64,000 nt of DNA, taken from contig JAZQNP010000081.1 of NCBI GenBank assembly GCA_045627405.1, positions 12,422-76,421 on the forward strand, written 5' to 3'. Below the pieces are notes generated by a model. The model was given only the letters and a program-made list of their open reading frames with translations. It did no database searches and was not told the DNA's origin. The position numbers were made by a program, and so were the translations under genes. This stretch comes from Firm-04 sp045627405 (GTDB taxonomy: Bacteria > Bacillota > Clostridia > Oscillospirales > Ruminococcaceae). Below are positions 43,972 through 52,012 of the stretch, in pieces; positions within the stretch are counted from its first letter, which is position 1; the number at the start of each line of letters is the position of its first letter.

Positions 43972-45375
43972 TCAGAACCGGAAATATAAGAACGGGTCGT
44001 TTAACCCCTTGTAAATGCAGAATGCCGATGCGCCGAATATCAGAATCATCAGGACAGTACATGCCGCGGGTGCATACTGCCATTTTGACTTTTGCAGACG
44101 GCGGTACAGATTCTGCGGAGCTGCCGTACAGAACAGCAGTCCGATCAGCAGAAATTTACCGTATGTTCCAAAGTAGTTGATATAATCAGTCGGCATCAGT
44201 GCCGGACTGCCGAAGCCGAACAGCTTGGACAGATAGATGCCGATTTCTTTCAGGTCGCTCACTGCAAACAGCAGCCATGACATCGGAATCCAGAAGAGCA
44301 TGTACAGATGTCCGAGAAATCTGTGTTTGTTGAGAAATGCGCCGAGGCCTGCTTTTTCCACCGCAATCAGGCAGAAGAGCAGCATGCCCCAAAAAATAAA
44401 ATTCCAATCGGCTCCGTGCCAGAAGCCTGTCAGTGTCCAGACAGCCAGCATGTTCAGATATGTGCGCTTTTTGCCCTTGCGGTTTCCGCCGAGCGGGATG
44501 TATACATATTCGCGGAACCATCTGCCGAGCGTCATGTGCCAGCGACGCCAGAATTCTGTCATCGTACAGGAAAGATACGGATGGTTGAAATTCTGCGGGA
44601 AATGAAACCCGAACATCAGTCCCATGCCGATTGCCATCTGCGAATATCCGGAAAAGTCAAAATAGAGCTGCATACTGTATGCGGCAATACCCATCCATGC
44701 AGCTCTTGTGGAGATGGATTCATAACCGATTGCGTCCAGATCACTCCACAGTCCGCCGAGCATATTTGCCAGCAGAACCTTGCGTCCAAGACCGATGATA
44801 AACAGCTGCAAGCCTTCCAGAAACTCCTGTCTGCGCACGGTGCGGCTGTGCAGCTCCTTCTGAATATCACTGAACCGGACAATCGGTCCGGCAATCAGCT
44901 GCGGGAACAGCAGAATGTATGTGCCGACATTGATCAGACTGGTTTCTGCCTGTACAGTCCCGCGGTAAACGTCAATCAGATAAGAGGCGATCTGGAATGT
45001 GAAAAAGCTGATGCCGAGCGGAAGAACCAGATTTGTCAGCGGCAGATGCACAAACGGCAGGACATTCAGATTCCGCAGGAAAAAGTCTGTATATTTGAAT
45101 ACAAATAAACAGCCGAAATCCCAGCTAAGTCCGAGAATCAGCCACATTTTTCGCAGCTTGTCTTTTCTGCCGATGAACAGTCCGCACAGCCAGTTGATGA
45201 CAACCGAAATCAGAATCAGCCAGAGATAGGCAGGCGTTTCCATCGCGCCGTATGCGTAAAATACAATGCTGAAAAACAACAGAACCAGATTTTTGCTCTG
45301 TTTGCGCGAGAGGGCATAGACGATGATACAAAACGGCAGAAACCAGAACAGGAATTCAAAACTGCTGAATACCAT
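43972..45375 (-). CDS. MBOAT family O-acyltransferase (AlgI/DltB-like)
   Basis: 467 residues with about ten to eleven membrane helices. MBOAT hallmarks: LPLGISFFTFQIASYLIDVYRG, LFPQLIAGPIVRF, MTEFWRRWHMTLGRWFREYVYIPLGG (in pieces) and the catalytic His in LTGFWHGADWNFIFWG. It moves acyl groups across the membrane for O-acylation of a surface polymer; the target (peptidoglycan, teichoic acid or exopolysaccharide) cannot be told. The ATG at 45375 follows gcgagg; a GTG 9 bp upstream is less well placed. Confidence 0.92.
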   Translation of the reverse strand: MVFSSFEFLFWFLPFCIIVYALSRKQSKNLVLLFFSIVFYAYGAMETPAYLWLILISVVINWLCGLFIGRKDKLRKMWLILGLSWDFGCLFVFKYTDFFLRNLNVLPFVHLPLTNLVLPLGISFFTFQIASYLIDVYRGTVQAETSLINVGTYILLFPQLIAGPIVRFSDIQKELHSRTVRRQEFLEGLQLFIIGLGRKVLLANMLGGLWSDLDAIGYESISTRAAWMGIAAYSMQLYFDFSGYSQMAIGMGLMFGFHFPQNFNHPYLSCTMTEFWRRWHMTLGRWFREYVYIPLGGNRKGKKRTYLNMLAVWTLTGFWHGADWNFIFWGMLLFCLIAVEKAGLGAFLNKHRFLGHLYMLFWIPMSWLLFAVSDLKEIGIYLSKLFGFGSPALMPTDYINYFGTYGKFLLIGLLFCTAAPQNLYRRLQKSKWQYAPAACTVLMILIFGASAFCIYKGLNDPFLYFRF

Positions 45376-45443
45376 CGCTTGCACCTCGCTTTCTTCTGTT
45401 TTTCTTATCCCTTGATCCCTGTCATTCTTTCTGAATTATACGT

Positions 45444-46553
45444 TTATACGCTGAAATCCCGGTCAAGATGAATATAAAACTGATAATCCGGAAACTGTGC
45501 CGAGAGCAGTTTGTGAATCTCTGAGACCGTCTCCTTCGGATGGTCTGCTTTGAAATCGAAAATCAGATCAAATGACGCTATGTGCCGGTCTGTTTCTGCA
45601 TAAAAACCGTGCATTTGGAGAATTTCCGGATGCGCCGCAATGATCTCCCGCACAGCTTCTTTCATCTGTTTTGCAGTCTCATCAGAGGTGTTTGCGGCAT
45701 AGACGCCGATTGTCAGCACAACACCGAATTCATGATAGATCTGCGGTACAATGCGCCGTGTCAGTGCGTCCAGCTCCTGCACGGTCAGATTTTCGCCCAG
45801 CTCCACCTGCACAGAACCGAATGCTTCCTCCGGTCCGTAGCTGTGCAGAATCAGATCGTATGCGCCCAGGATCTCCGGATATTCGTTCAGACGCGCTTTG
45901 ATGCTGTCCGTCAGCTCCGGTTCTGCCCGCACGCCGATAATATGATCGGCAGTATCGCGCAGAATCTCAATGCCCGCTTTCAGAATAAACAGCGAGATCA
46001 CAGCACCGAGGATGCCTTCCAGCCGCCATCCGAAGATCAGATTCAGGATCGCCCCGGCAAGTGTCGCAAGAGAAATAATCGCATCCATCAGCGCATCCGC
46101 TCCGGATGCCGTCAGCGATCCCGAATGCAGATCGGTTCCTTTTTTCTTGAAATATGTGCCGAGCAGCAGCTTGACGCCGATGCCCGCGATCAGAACAGTC
46201 AAAGTGACAGCCGTGTAATGTACATCGGCAGGGGAGAGGATCTTCTCCACAGACTCCCGCAGGGATGTGATACCTGCCAGCAGCACGATGACCGCTACTA
46301 CCGATGCAGTAATATATTCGATTCTGCCGTATCCGTAAGGATGCTTGCGGTCTGCTGCCTTGCCTGCCAGCTTTGTGCCGATAATTGTGATGACCGATGA
46401 CAGCGCATCGCTGAGATTGTTGACTGCATCCAATGTGACCGAAATCGAATTTGCCAGCAGTCCCACAGCGGCTTTGAATCCCGCAAGAAACAGATTCGCT
46501 ATAATGCCGCGCCCGCTGACCTTGACGATCTCTTTTGTACGATCCTGCTCCAT
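45444..46553 (-). CDS. Cation diffusion facilitator transporter
   Basis: 369 residues from the ATG at 46553 (aagaaggtg upstream). Six membrane helices and a cytoplasmic C-terminal domain (about 285-369). Metal-site motifs are LDAVNNLSDAL in helix 2 (N-x-x-x-D) and ADALMDAI in helix 5 (D-x-x-x-D). The second is D-x-x-x-D instead of the H-x-x-x-D of zinc carriers, which in this family points to manganese; that is inference. The protein exports divalent metal in exchange for protons. The C-terminal part beyond the usual CDF cytoplasmic domain is somewhat longer than in the smallest members. Confidence 0.9.
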   Translation of the reverse strand: MEQDRTKEIVKVSGRGIIANLFLAGFKAAVGLLANSISVTLDAVNNLSDALSSVITIIGTKLAGKAADRKHPYGYGRIEYITASVVAVIVLLAGITSLRESVEKILSPADVHYTAVTLTVLIAGIGVKLLLGTYFKKKGTDLHSGSLTASGADALMDAIISLATLAGAILNLIFGWRLEGILGAVISLFILKAGIEILRDTADHIIGVRAEPELTDSIKARLNEYPEILGAYDLILHSYGPEEAFGSVQVELGENLTVQELDALTRRIVPQIYHEFGVVLTIGVYAANTSDETAKQMKEAVREIIAAHPEILQMHGFYAETDRHIASFDLIFDFKADHPKETVSEIHKLLSAQFPDYQFYIHLDRDFSV

Positions 46554-46608
46554 GCCCGCACCTTCTTTTGGCGTAATTGGCGTAAAAAAAGCTTTTGAAC
46601 CATTCGTC

Positions 46609-46638
46609 ATTATATCACAGCACCCCCTAAAATGTCAA
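46609..46638 (-). promoter_or_regulatory. Promoter of the CDF transporter gene
   Basis: Minus-strand consensus TTGACA (46633-46638) and TATAAT (46609-46614), 18 bp apart, about 56 bp before the start. Confidence 0.8.
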
Positions 46639-46739
46639 GAAATTACGGTATTTCCGGAATGTTTGACAAAATTCAGCTCCGCATATCGCATATTTTGAAC
46701 CGGAAAGCGTGATTTATACTATATCTTGTGCGAAACATA

Positions 46740-46768
46740 TTGACAATTCGCCTCAACTGTGCTATATT
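46740..46768 (+). promoter_or_regulatory. Strong promoter of the 80-residue membrane protein gene
   Basis: TTGACA (46740-46745), 17-bp spacer ending in TGC (extended -10), TATATT (46763-46768). It is divergent from the CDF promoter. Confidence 0.8.
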
Positions 46769-46809
46769 CTATATTATGCCGCAATCGTGCAGGAAGTGAG
46801 GTGTTTTTT

Positions 46810-47052
46810 GTGAAAACGAATCTTCAAAAACAGGACAGACTGCAAACTTTTTTCTCTGTTGTTCAGCTTGTTGTCTTCGTTTTGCTGTTTATTGCGCTCA
46901 CCCGTATCCTTTGGCTCCTGACCGGAAAATGGCTCCTGCGAATCTTCGGGCTGATCGCTGTTTATATCATTGTCAGCCTCTTTACGTTCTTCGTAATGCG
47001 TCCGCTCTGCCTTTATCTCGAAGTCTTTGTGCGAAAACACAAAAAGCGGTAG
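46810..47052 (+). CDS. Small two-helix membrane protein of unknown function
   Basis: 80 residues from a GTG at 46810 with gtgaggtg upstream. A short charged N-terminus (KTNLQKQDR) leads to two hydrophobic helices (about 13-32, FFSVVQLVVFVLLFIALTRI; about 43-64, IFGLIAVYIIVSLFTFFVM) and a basic tail (RKHKKR). This hairpin membrane topology has no recognised family. A near-ideal promoter suggests high expression. The stop codon lies 7 bp before the palindromic element, into which the transcript must run. Confidence 0.7.
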   Translation: MKTNLQKQDRLQTFFSVVQLVVFVLLFIALTRILWLLTGKWLLRIFGLIAVYIIVSLFTFFVMRPLCLYLEVFVRKHKKR

Positions 47053-47058
47053 TATTTT

Positions 47059-47328
47059 GCAAATCGGAATTTGCGCGGAGCCCGCGCTGGCGTTTTCGCG
47101 CTTTCAAATAACTGTATGCAACGACGCATATTCCGCGAAGTGCATTTCGATAGAAAAACGAGTATCAATCTGTTCTCATATAAACCATCGTAGTTTCGCA
47201 ATTTTTATATGAGAACAATGAAAAAACGGATTTTTTCTCCAAGGCAGCTTCGCGGAATGTGCGCTGCTTTTACCATAAAATGAAGGCGCGAAAATGGAGG
47301 GCGGCACTGCCGCCAAATTCTGATTTAC
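47059..47328. repeat. 270-bp imperfect palindromic element with symmetric inner hairpins
   Basis: The two arms (47059-47140 and 47248-47328) are inverted copies, 82 and 81 bp long, with three well-kept blocks: gcaaatcggaatttg against caaattctgatttac, ttttcgcgctttca against tgaaggcgcgaaaa, and cgcatattccgcgaag against cttcgcggaatgtgcg. Between the first and second blocks each arm holds its own 6-bp, 3-nt-loop hairpin at the mirrored place (gcgcgg-agc-ccgcgc at 73-87 and ggcggc-act-gccgcc at 300-314 of the 47,000s), with different sequence. A perfect 14-bp inverted repeat lies in the middle (47171-47184, 47204-47217), plus a small gaaaaaa/ttttttc hairpin. No open frame of note. Could be a miniature mobile element or a structured RNA. 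Confidence 0.7.
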
Positions 47329-47333
47329 AGGAA

Positions 47334-47375
47334 AAAGAACACACCGTTTCTGCTGAGAGAAACGGTGTGTTCTTT
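47334..47375 (-). terminator. Terminator of the dockerin surface-protein gene
   Basis: Perfect 18-bp stem (47334-47351 with 47358-47375, core agaacacaccgtttct) and 6-nt loop, with a T-run on the minus strand, 44 bp past the stop codon. Confidence 0.85.
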
Positions 47376-47418
47376 ATATAGGTTGAAGCATGAGAATGTC
47401 TGATGGAATCGGTGCGGA

Positions 47419-49542
47419 TTATCTGCCAAAGCCACCGCCGCCGGAATAATTATTGGCGATCTGTGTGCCGCCGGATGCTGTGCCGCCGGTATATCCGCGC
47501 ATGTTATTGCTTGCCGAACCGCTGATCACCGTCGTCTGACCGGAAATCGTCGGGTTGGAGTAGACAACATCACTGGAACTTCCGCCCGGAGAATACACGG
47601 TCACGCCTGCACCTGCATTGACAAGTGTCATTGCGCCGAGAACAGTTCCGGAGGAGTTGACAACGGCGATTGTGCCGCCCGCGCTGACATTGCAGCTTGA
47701 AGATGCACAGGTCTGAGAGCCGTTGATGCCCTCGCTCATCATATCCGTGGAGCCTGCTGCAATCACGACGCCGCCGCTGTATGTGACGCCGCAGCCGGAG
47801 CCGTCGCCGCGGTCAAGCGGTGCATTGCCGCCGCCGGTCTGGGAGACAAAGGTATATCCGCCGGCAATATTGAGAATACCGTTGGAATCCACACCGTCGC
47901 CGGAAGCCGCGACATAGATTGCGCCGCCCTCGATGTTGATGAGAATACTGGTCACGGAATAGTTCTCGCTGCCGGCACTGGCGTTATATCCGTCATCCTT
48001 AGAGGTGACGCAGGTCGTGCCGGAGTAGTTGTTGATGACATAGCCTTCGATGCCTTCGTAGCTCTTGGTGATTTCCAGCGCGAAATCACTCAGTGCGCCG
48101 CCGCGGGTACCGAGGCTGACCGTTGCGTCGCTGTGAACACCGTCATCGCCGGATGCAATCTTGATATTGCCGCCTGCGACCGTCAGAAGACTGCTCGAAT
48201 GCAGACCGTCATCGGAGGAGTCAATCGTGACTGTGCCGCCGTTGATCGTGATTCTGCCGCGCTCGCCGGTTCCGGTTGCGTTGCGGGCGGTGTAGCTGTC
48301 AAAATCGGCTGCGTTCTCTGCATTGGACTTAATGCCCTTCGCGCTCATTTCGTTAGTGGTTTCGGTCGAACCGCCCTGACTGCCGGGGTTGAAGCCACCC
48401 TGACCAAAGCCGCCCTGACCGCCGGGTCCGCCCATTCCGCCGGACTCGTTGCTGAATGCGGTGCTGTTAGAGCCTTCAAATGTGTAAATATCAACCGTAC
48501 CGCCGTTGATCTCGACAAAGTACGGTGCCTGAATGCCGTCGGAATACGAATTGATGTTGATGGTGCCGCCGTTGATTCGGATGTATCCTTTGTCTTCCGT
48601 ATCGTTGCTGGATTTCAGTCCGTCGCCGGCTTCTGTATTAACAGTAACGCTCAGGCTGTCGTAGTCTGTTTCATCCGGATCTCCGATGCGGATCGAATCC
48701 TTGCCGCGGATACCGTCATCTACGGCGTTGACTGTAATCAGACCGTTCCAGATTTTGAGATCGTCCTTGCAGACGATGCCGTCCTGATATTTGCCGTTGA
48801 CAATCAGTGTACCCTTGCCCTTGATCTTCATGTCATCGCAGGAGTAAATCGCCCCCTGACTTTCATCTGCGTTGTAGTATTCTGCCGTGCCGTCCGAAAT
48901 TGTGTTGACGGTATCCTTTTTGACGGTCAGAACAAACTCATCGTCAACAGATGCAACATAAATCGGGGAATCGCTGCTGTTGCTCAGCGTCAGTCCGCGG
49001 AGATTGACCGTGACCTGTCCGTTGACATATGTCACATCGTCCACGTCAACTTTCAGCTGACCGTTTGCGCATTCGCCGTCTACGTTGATGTCACCGTAAT
49101 CCGTCACGCCGTCCGAGGTCGGCTTCGTAATCGTCACATAGGTGCCGTTCGATACGGAGACATTCTCTGCATCTGCTGCACTGACAATCTCGTCATTTGC
49201 GTTTTTCAGCGTCACAGAGCCGGATGCGTAGGTGATCTGCGTGACATAGGTATCCGATGCAGAACTGCTTGTCGGGTTCAGCAATGTGCGCTTCATCAGC
49301 GTCAGATCGACGGCATTCAGTCTCCCGTTGCTGTCGTAATCACCCGCAGAGGGGTTTGCCAGCGTGCTGCTCTGTCCGCTCAGATACTGGCTGAATGCGA
49401 CCGCATCTGCCAGATTAAAGCTGCTGTCGCTGTTAACGTCTCCGCTCGCTGCTGCCAAGGCGTTCCCGGAGAATGCGATTGCCATTGCACCGGTGATCAC
49501 CGCTGCCGCGCAGAGACGTGCCGTGCGTCTTTTTTTCATCAT
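47419..49542 (-). CDS. Secreted carbohydrate-binding-domain protein with N-terminal dockerin
   Basis: 707 residues from ATG at 49542 (ggaaagga upstream; a second ATG follows at once). Signal peptide about 1-30 (GNALAAASG). Residues about 33-92 are a type I dockerin (GDVNSDSSFNLADAVAFSQYL, GDYDSNGRLNAVDLTLMKRTLL), unusual in being N-terminal. The rest is a long repetitive beta structure with many near-copies of the pattern GGxIxIxSxDDGxxS (KDDLKIWNGLITVNAVDDG, INGGTVTIDSSDDGLHS, IEGGAIYVAASGDGVDS), the layout of the DUF4353 carbohydrate-binding family, which resembles a beta-helix. A Gly-rich insert (GGMGGPGGQGGFGQGG) sits near the middle and the end is GGGGFGR. No catalytic residues are recognised. 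It is likely displayed through a cohesin. Confidence 0.85.
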   Translation of the reverse strand: MMKKRRTARLCAAAVITGAMAIAFSGNALAAASGDVNSDSSFNLADAVAFSQYLSGQSSTLANPSAGDYDSNGRLNAVDLTLMKRTLLNPTSSSASDTYVTQITYASGSVTLKNANDEIVSAADAENVSVSNGTYVTITKPTSDGVTDYGDINVDGECANGQLKVDVDDVTYVNGQVTVNLRGLTLSNSSDSPIYVASVDDEFVLTVKKDTVNTISDGTAEYYNADESQGAIYSCDDMKIKGKGTLIVNGKYQDGIVCKDDLKIWNGLITVNAVDDGIRGKDSIRIGDPDETDYDSLSVTVNTEAGDGLKSSNDTEDKGYIRINGGTININSYSDGIQAPYFVEINGGTVDIYTFEGSNSTAFSNESGGMGGPGGQGGFGQGGFNPGSQGGSTETTNEMSAKGIKSNAENAADFDSYTARNATGTGERGRITINGGTVTIDSSDDGLHSSSLLTVAGGNIKIASGDDGVHSDATVSLGTRGGALSDFALEITKSYEGIEGYVINNYSGTTCVTSKDDGYNASAGSENYSVTSILINIEGGAIYVAASGDGVDSNGILNIAGGYTFVSQTGGGNAPLDRGDGSGCGVTYSGGVVIAAGSTDMMSEGINGSQTCASSSCNVSAGGTIAVVNSSGTVLGAMTLVNAGAGVTVYSPGGSSSDVVYSNPTISGQTTVISGSASNNMRGYTGGTASGGTQIANNYSGGGGFGR

Positions 49543-49845
49543 ACCGATCCTTTCCTCTCTCATGTCATGATGTCCTGAAATATAATATGTTTACCGGTGT
49601 GTGCAGGAGATACAAACACCTGATTTTGCCGCTATCATATCATTCGTAGGTTAAATTAGTCTGAAAAATAGAAAGTATCTGCAAAATCAGTCTACTTTTT
49701 TTGCAATCGGACAGCAACATGCTTAATAATCCGCAGCAGCATTGACATTCGGCAAGTTTTGTGATATGATAAAGTTGCAAATTTATGCGGAATGAACCGT
49801 GATCTGTTCCTGTTTCTTCCGCTTTGAGAGGTACCGGAACCGCTT
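49543..49845. other. 303-bp intergenic region
   Basis: Holds the promoter of the histidine phosphatase operon (49742-49770). On the minus strand a TATGAT lies near 49632-49637 without a convincing -35 for the dockerin gene. A 9-bp inverted repeat tgattttgc / gcaaaatca (49621, 49681) is also present. No coding sequence seen. Confidence 0.6.
49742..49770 (+). promoter_or_regulatory. Promoter of the histidine phosphatase-trkA-trkH operon
   Basis: Consensus TTGACA (49742-49747) and TATGAT (49765-49770), 17 bp apart, 75 bp before the first start codon. Confidence 0.75.
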
Positions 49846-50574
49846 ATGAGGATCATCATTGTCAGGCACGGAGATCCCGATTATGTCAACGATACGCTGA
49901 CACCGCAGGGACACCGTGAGGCGCAGCTCGCCGCAAACCGGCTCGCACGTCTCCATGATGCTTCGTTTTATGTTTCTCCGCTCGGCCGCGCACAGGATAC
50001 GGCGCGCTATACGCTCGATGCGGCAGGCTGTGAGGCAGTGACGCTGCCGTGGCTGCGCGAATTTCATGCGCCGATTCTACACCCCGATACCGGCGATGTG
50101 CGCATTCCGTGGGACTGGCTGCCCGCTTACTGGACTGCCGAACCGCGGTATTATGACAGGCAGCACTGGGCGGATACAAAGCCCATGCTTGACGGTCATG
50201 TCATGGAGGAGGCGCAGCGCGTTTTTGACGGGCTGGATGCTCTGCTCGAACAGCACGGCTACCGGCGTGAGGGGAACTGCTACCGGGCGGTTCAGCCGAA
50301 CAGACAGCAGATTGTTCTGTTTTGTCATTTCGGTGTGCAGTGTGTCATGCTCTCGCATCTGCTCGGTATTTCTCCGATGGTACTCTGGCACGGCTTCTGT
50401 GCCGCACCGACCGCAATGACCGTTCTGACAACTGAGGAACGCAGAGAAGGCATCGCTTTGTTTCGTCTCAATACATTCGGGGATACCGGACATCTCTATG
50501 CGGCGGATACACCGCCGTCCTTTTCTGCCCGCTTCTGCGAAACCTTTGACTGCGCAGAGGAACGGCACGACTGA
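49846..50574 (+). CDS. Histidine phosphatase family protein (phosphoglycerate mutase-like)
   Basis: 242 residues. The catalytic IIIVRHGDPDY (RHG) is at the very N-terminus, followed by LTPQGHREAQLAANRL, VSPLGRAQDTARYT and a later HFGVQCVMLSHLLG with the second His. The branch includes broad phosphatases, alpha-ribazole phosphatases and cofactor-dependent mutases. An insert with EFHAPILHPDTGD is not typical of glycolytic mutases, so a general phosphatase is more likely. It is 30 bp before trkA, in the same operon. Confidence 0.8.
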   Translation: MRIIIVRHGDPDYVNDTLTPQGHREAQLAANRLARLHDASFYVSPLGRAQDTARYTLDAAGCEAVTLPWLREFHAPILHPDTGDVRIPWDWLPAYWTAEPRYYDRQHWADTKPMLDGHVMEEAQRVFDGLDALLEQHGYRREGNCYRAVQPNRQQIVLFCHFGVQCVMLSHLLGISPMVLWHGFCAAPTAMTVLTTEERREGIALFRLNTFGDTGHLYAADTPPSFSARFCETFDCAEERHD

Positions 50575-50604
50575 TCTGTATTTCTTTTTGGGAGGATTTT
50601 TTTC

Positions 50605-51960
50605 TTGAATATCATCATTGTGGGCTGCGGCAAAGTCGGCAGAGTTCTGACACAGCAGCTCGTGGAAACAGGAAATAATATCACCGTGATTGATACGGTC
50701 AGCGAAAAGGTCGCTGCGCTCTCCGAACGCTTCGATGTCATGGGTGTCGTCGGAAACGGCGCGACCCATGCTATCTTGCAGCAGGCAGGCATCGACGACG
50801 CCGATCTCCTGATCGCCGTCACAGGCTCCGATGAACGGAATATGCTCTGCTGCATCATTGCAAAAAAAGCAGGCAGATGCCAGACCATCGCCCGCGTCCG
50901 CAGTCCGCAGTACAGCATTGAGGCTCCCTATCTCCAAAGTGAGCTGGGGCTTGCAATGGTGATCAATCCTGAGCGCGCTGCGGCGCAGGAGATTGAGCGC
51001 GTACTGCGGTTTCCCTCTGCCATCAAAATTGATACGTTCGGGCAGGGCCGCATCGAAATGCTCAAATTCCGTCTGCCGGAGGACTCTTCCCTCTGCGGCA
51101 TGGCAGTCCGCGAAATCTCCTCCAAGCTGCACTGTGATATTCTCGTCTGTACGGTCGAGCGCGGCGAGGATGCGTTCATCGCAAACGGCGATTTCGTCTT
51201 TCAGGGCAAGGACGTGATCTCCATTATCGCAGAGCCGAAAAACGCCTTTACTTTCTTCCGAAAGATCAACTATAAAGCATCTCCCGTTCACGATGTGCTG
51301 ATTATCGGCGGCGGCGATATTACACAGTATCTCTGTGAGCTGCTCGAAAAGGACGGCATCGCTGTCACGGTCATCGAAAAGGATCCGGCGCGTGCCGAAT
51401 ATCTCTCCGGCGAGCTGCGGGACACAACGGTCATCCTCGAAGATGCCATCAGTCAGGATGTGCTGATGCAGGAGCATATTGATAAAGCGGAGGCGTTCGT
51501 TGCGCTGACCAATTTCGATGAGGAGAATATTCTGCTTTCTCTTTTTGCGAAATCCGTCAGCCATGCCAAGATTGTCACGAAAATCAACCGCATAGACTTC
51601 GACGGTGTCATCAATCAGCTCGATCTTGATACCATCATCTATCCCAAAAGCGTGACCTCCGAAAATATCATCCGCTATGTGCGCGCGATGAAAAAAACCA
51701 TCGGTACCAATCTTGAAACGCTGTATACCGTCATCAAGGGCAAGGCGGAAGCGGCTGAGTTTATTGTCAAGCAGGAATCGGAGCTGACCGCTGCGCCGCT
51801 GATGGATCTCAATCTCAAAGAGGGCGTTCTCGTTGCGGCGATTATCCGCGGCGGCAAGGTTCTGCTCCCGCGCGGCAGCCACCGCATTCAGGTCGGGGAC
51901 TCCGTCATCGTGGTTTCCGATCATCTCGGTCTTCACGATATGACCGAAATCCTGCGCTGA
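50605..51960 (+). CDS. trkA: Trk potassium uptake regulator TrkA
   Basis: 451 residues from a TTG at 50605 with gggagg 8 nt upstream. Two RCK units in tandem, each with a Rossmann NAD-binding part (IIIVGCGKVGRVLTQQL near 1-20; VLIIGGGDITQYLCELLEKDGI near 230-250) and a following RCK-C part. This is the double-RCK length of TrkA. It sits on the cytoplasmic face of TrkH and gates it in response to nucleotides. trkH follows at 52 bp. Confidence 0.93.
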   Translation: MNIIIVGCGKVGRVLTQQLVETGNNITVIDTVSEKVAALSERFDVMGVVGNGATHAILQQAGIDDADLLIAVTGSDERNMLCCIIAKKAGRCQTIARVRSPQYSIEAPYLQSELGLAMVINPERAAAQEIERVLRFPSAIKIDTFGQGRIEMLKFRLPEDSSLCGMAVREISSKLHCDILVCTVERGEDAFIANGDFVFQGKDVISIIAEPKNAFTFFRKINYKASPVHDVLIIGGGDITQYLCELLEKDGIAVTVIEKDPARAEYLSGELRDTTVILEDAISQDVLMQEHIDKAEAFVALTNFDEENILLSLFAKSVSHAKIVTKINRIDFDGVINQLDLDTIIYPKSVTSENIIRYVRAMKKTIGTNLETLYTVIKGKAEAAEFIVKQESELTAAPLMDLNLKEGVLVAAIIRGGKVLLPRGSHRIQVGDSVIVVSDHLGLHDMTEILR

Positions 51961-52012
51961 TTCCTGCGTAATATACGCGACATACACGATTCTCTGAGGG
52001 GTACTTTTTCGT

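Noticed and set aside
48133..49578. Open frame of 481 codons on the plus strand opposite the dockerin surface protein
   Set aside because: Its Cys/Val/Ala-rich composition mirrors the repetitive Gly/Asp/Ser codons of the real gene; no start signals and no recognisable domain.
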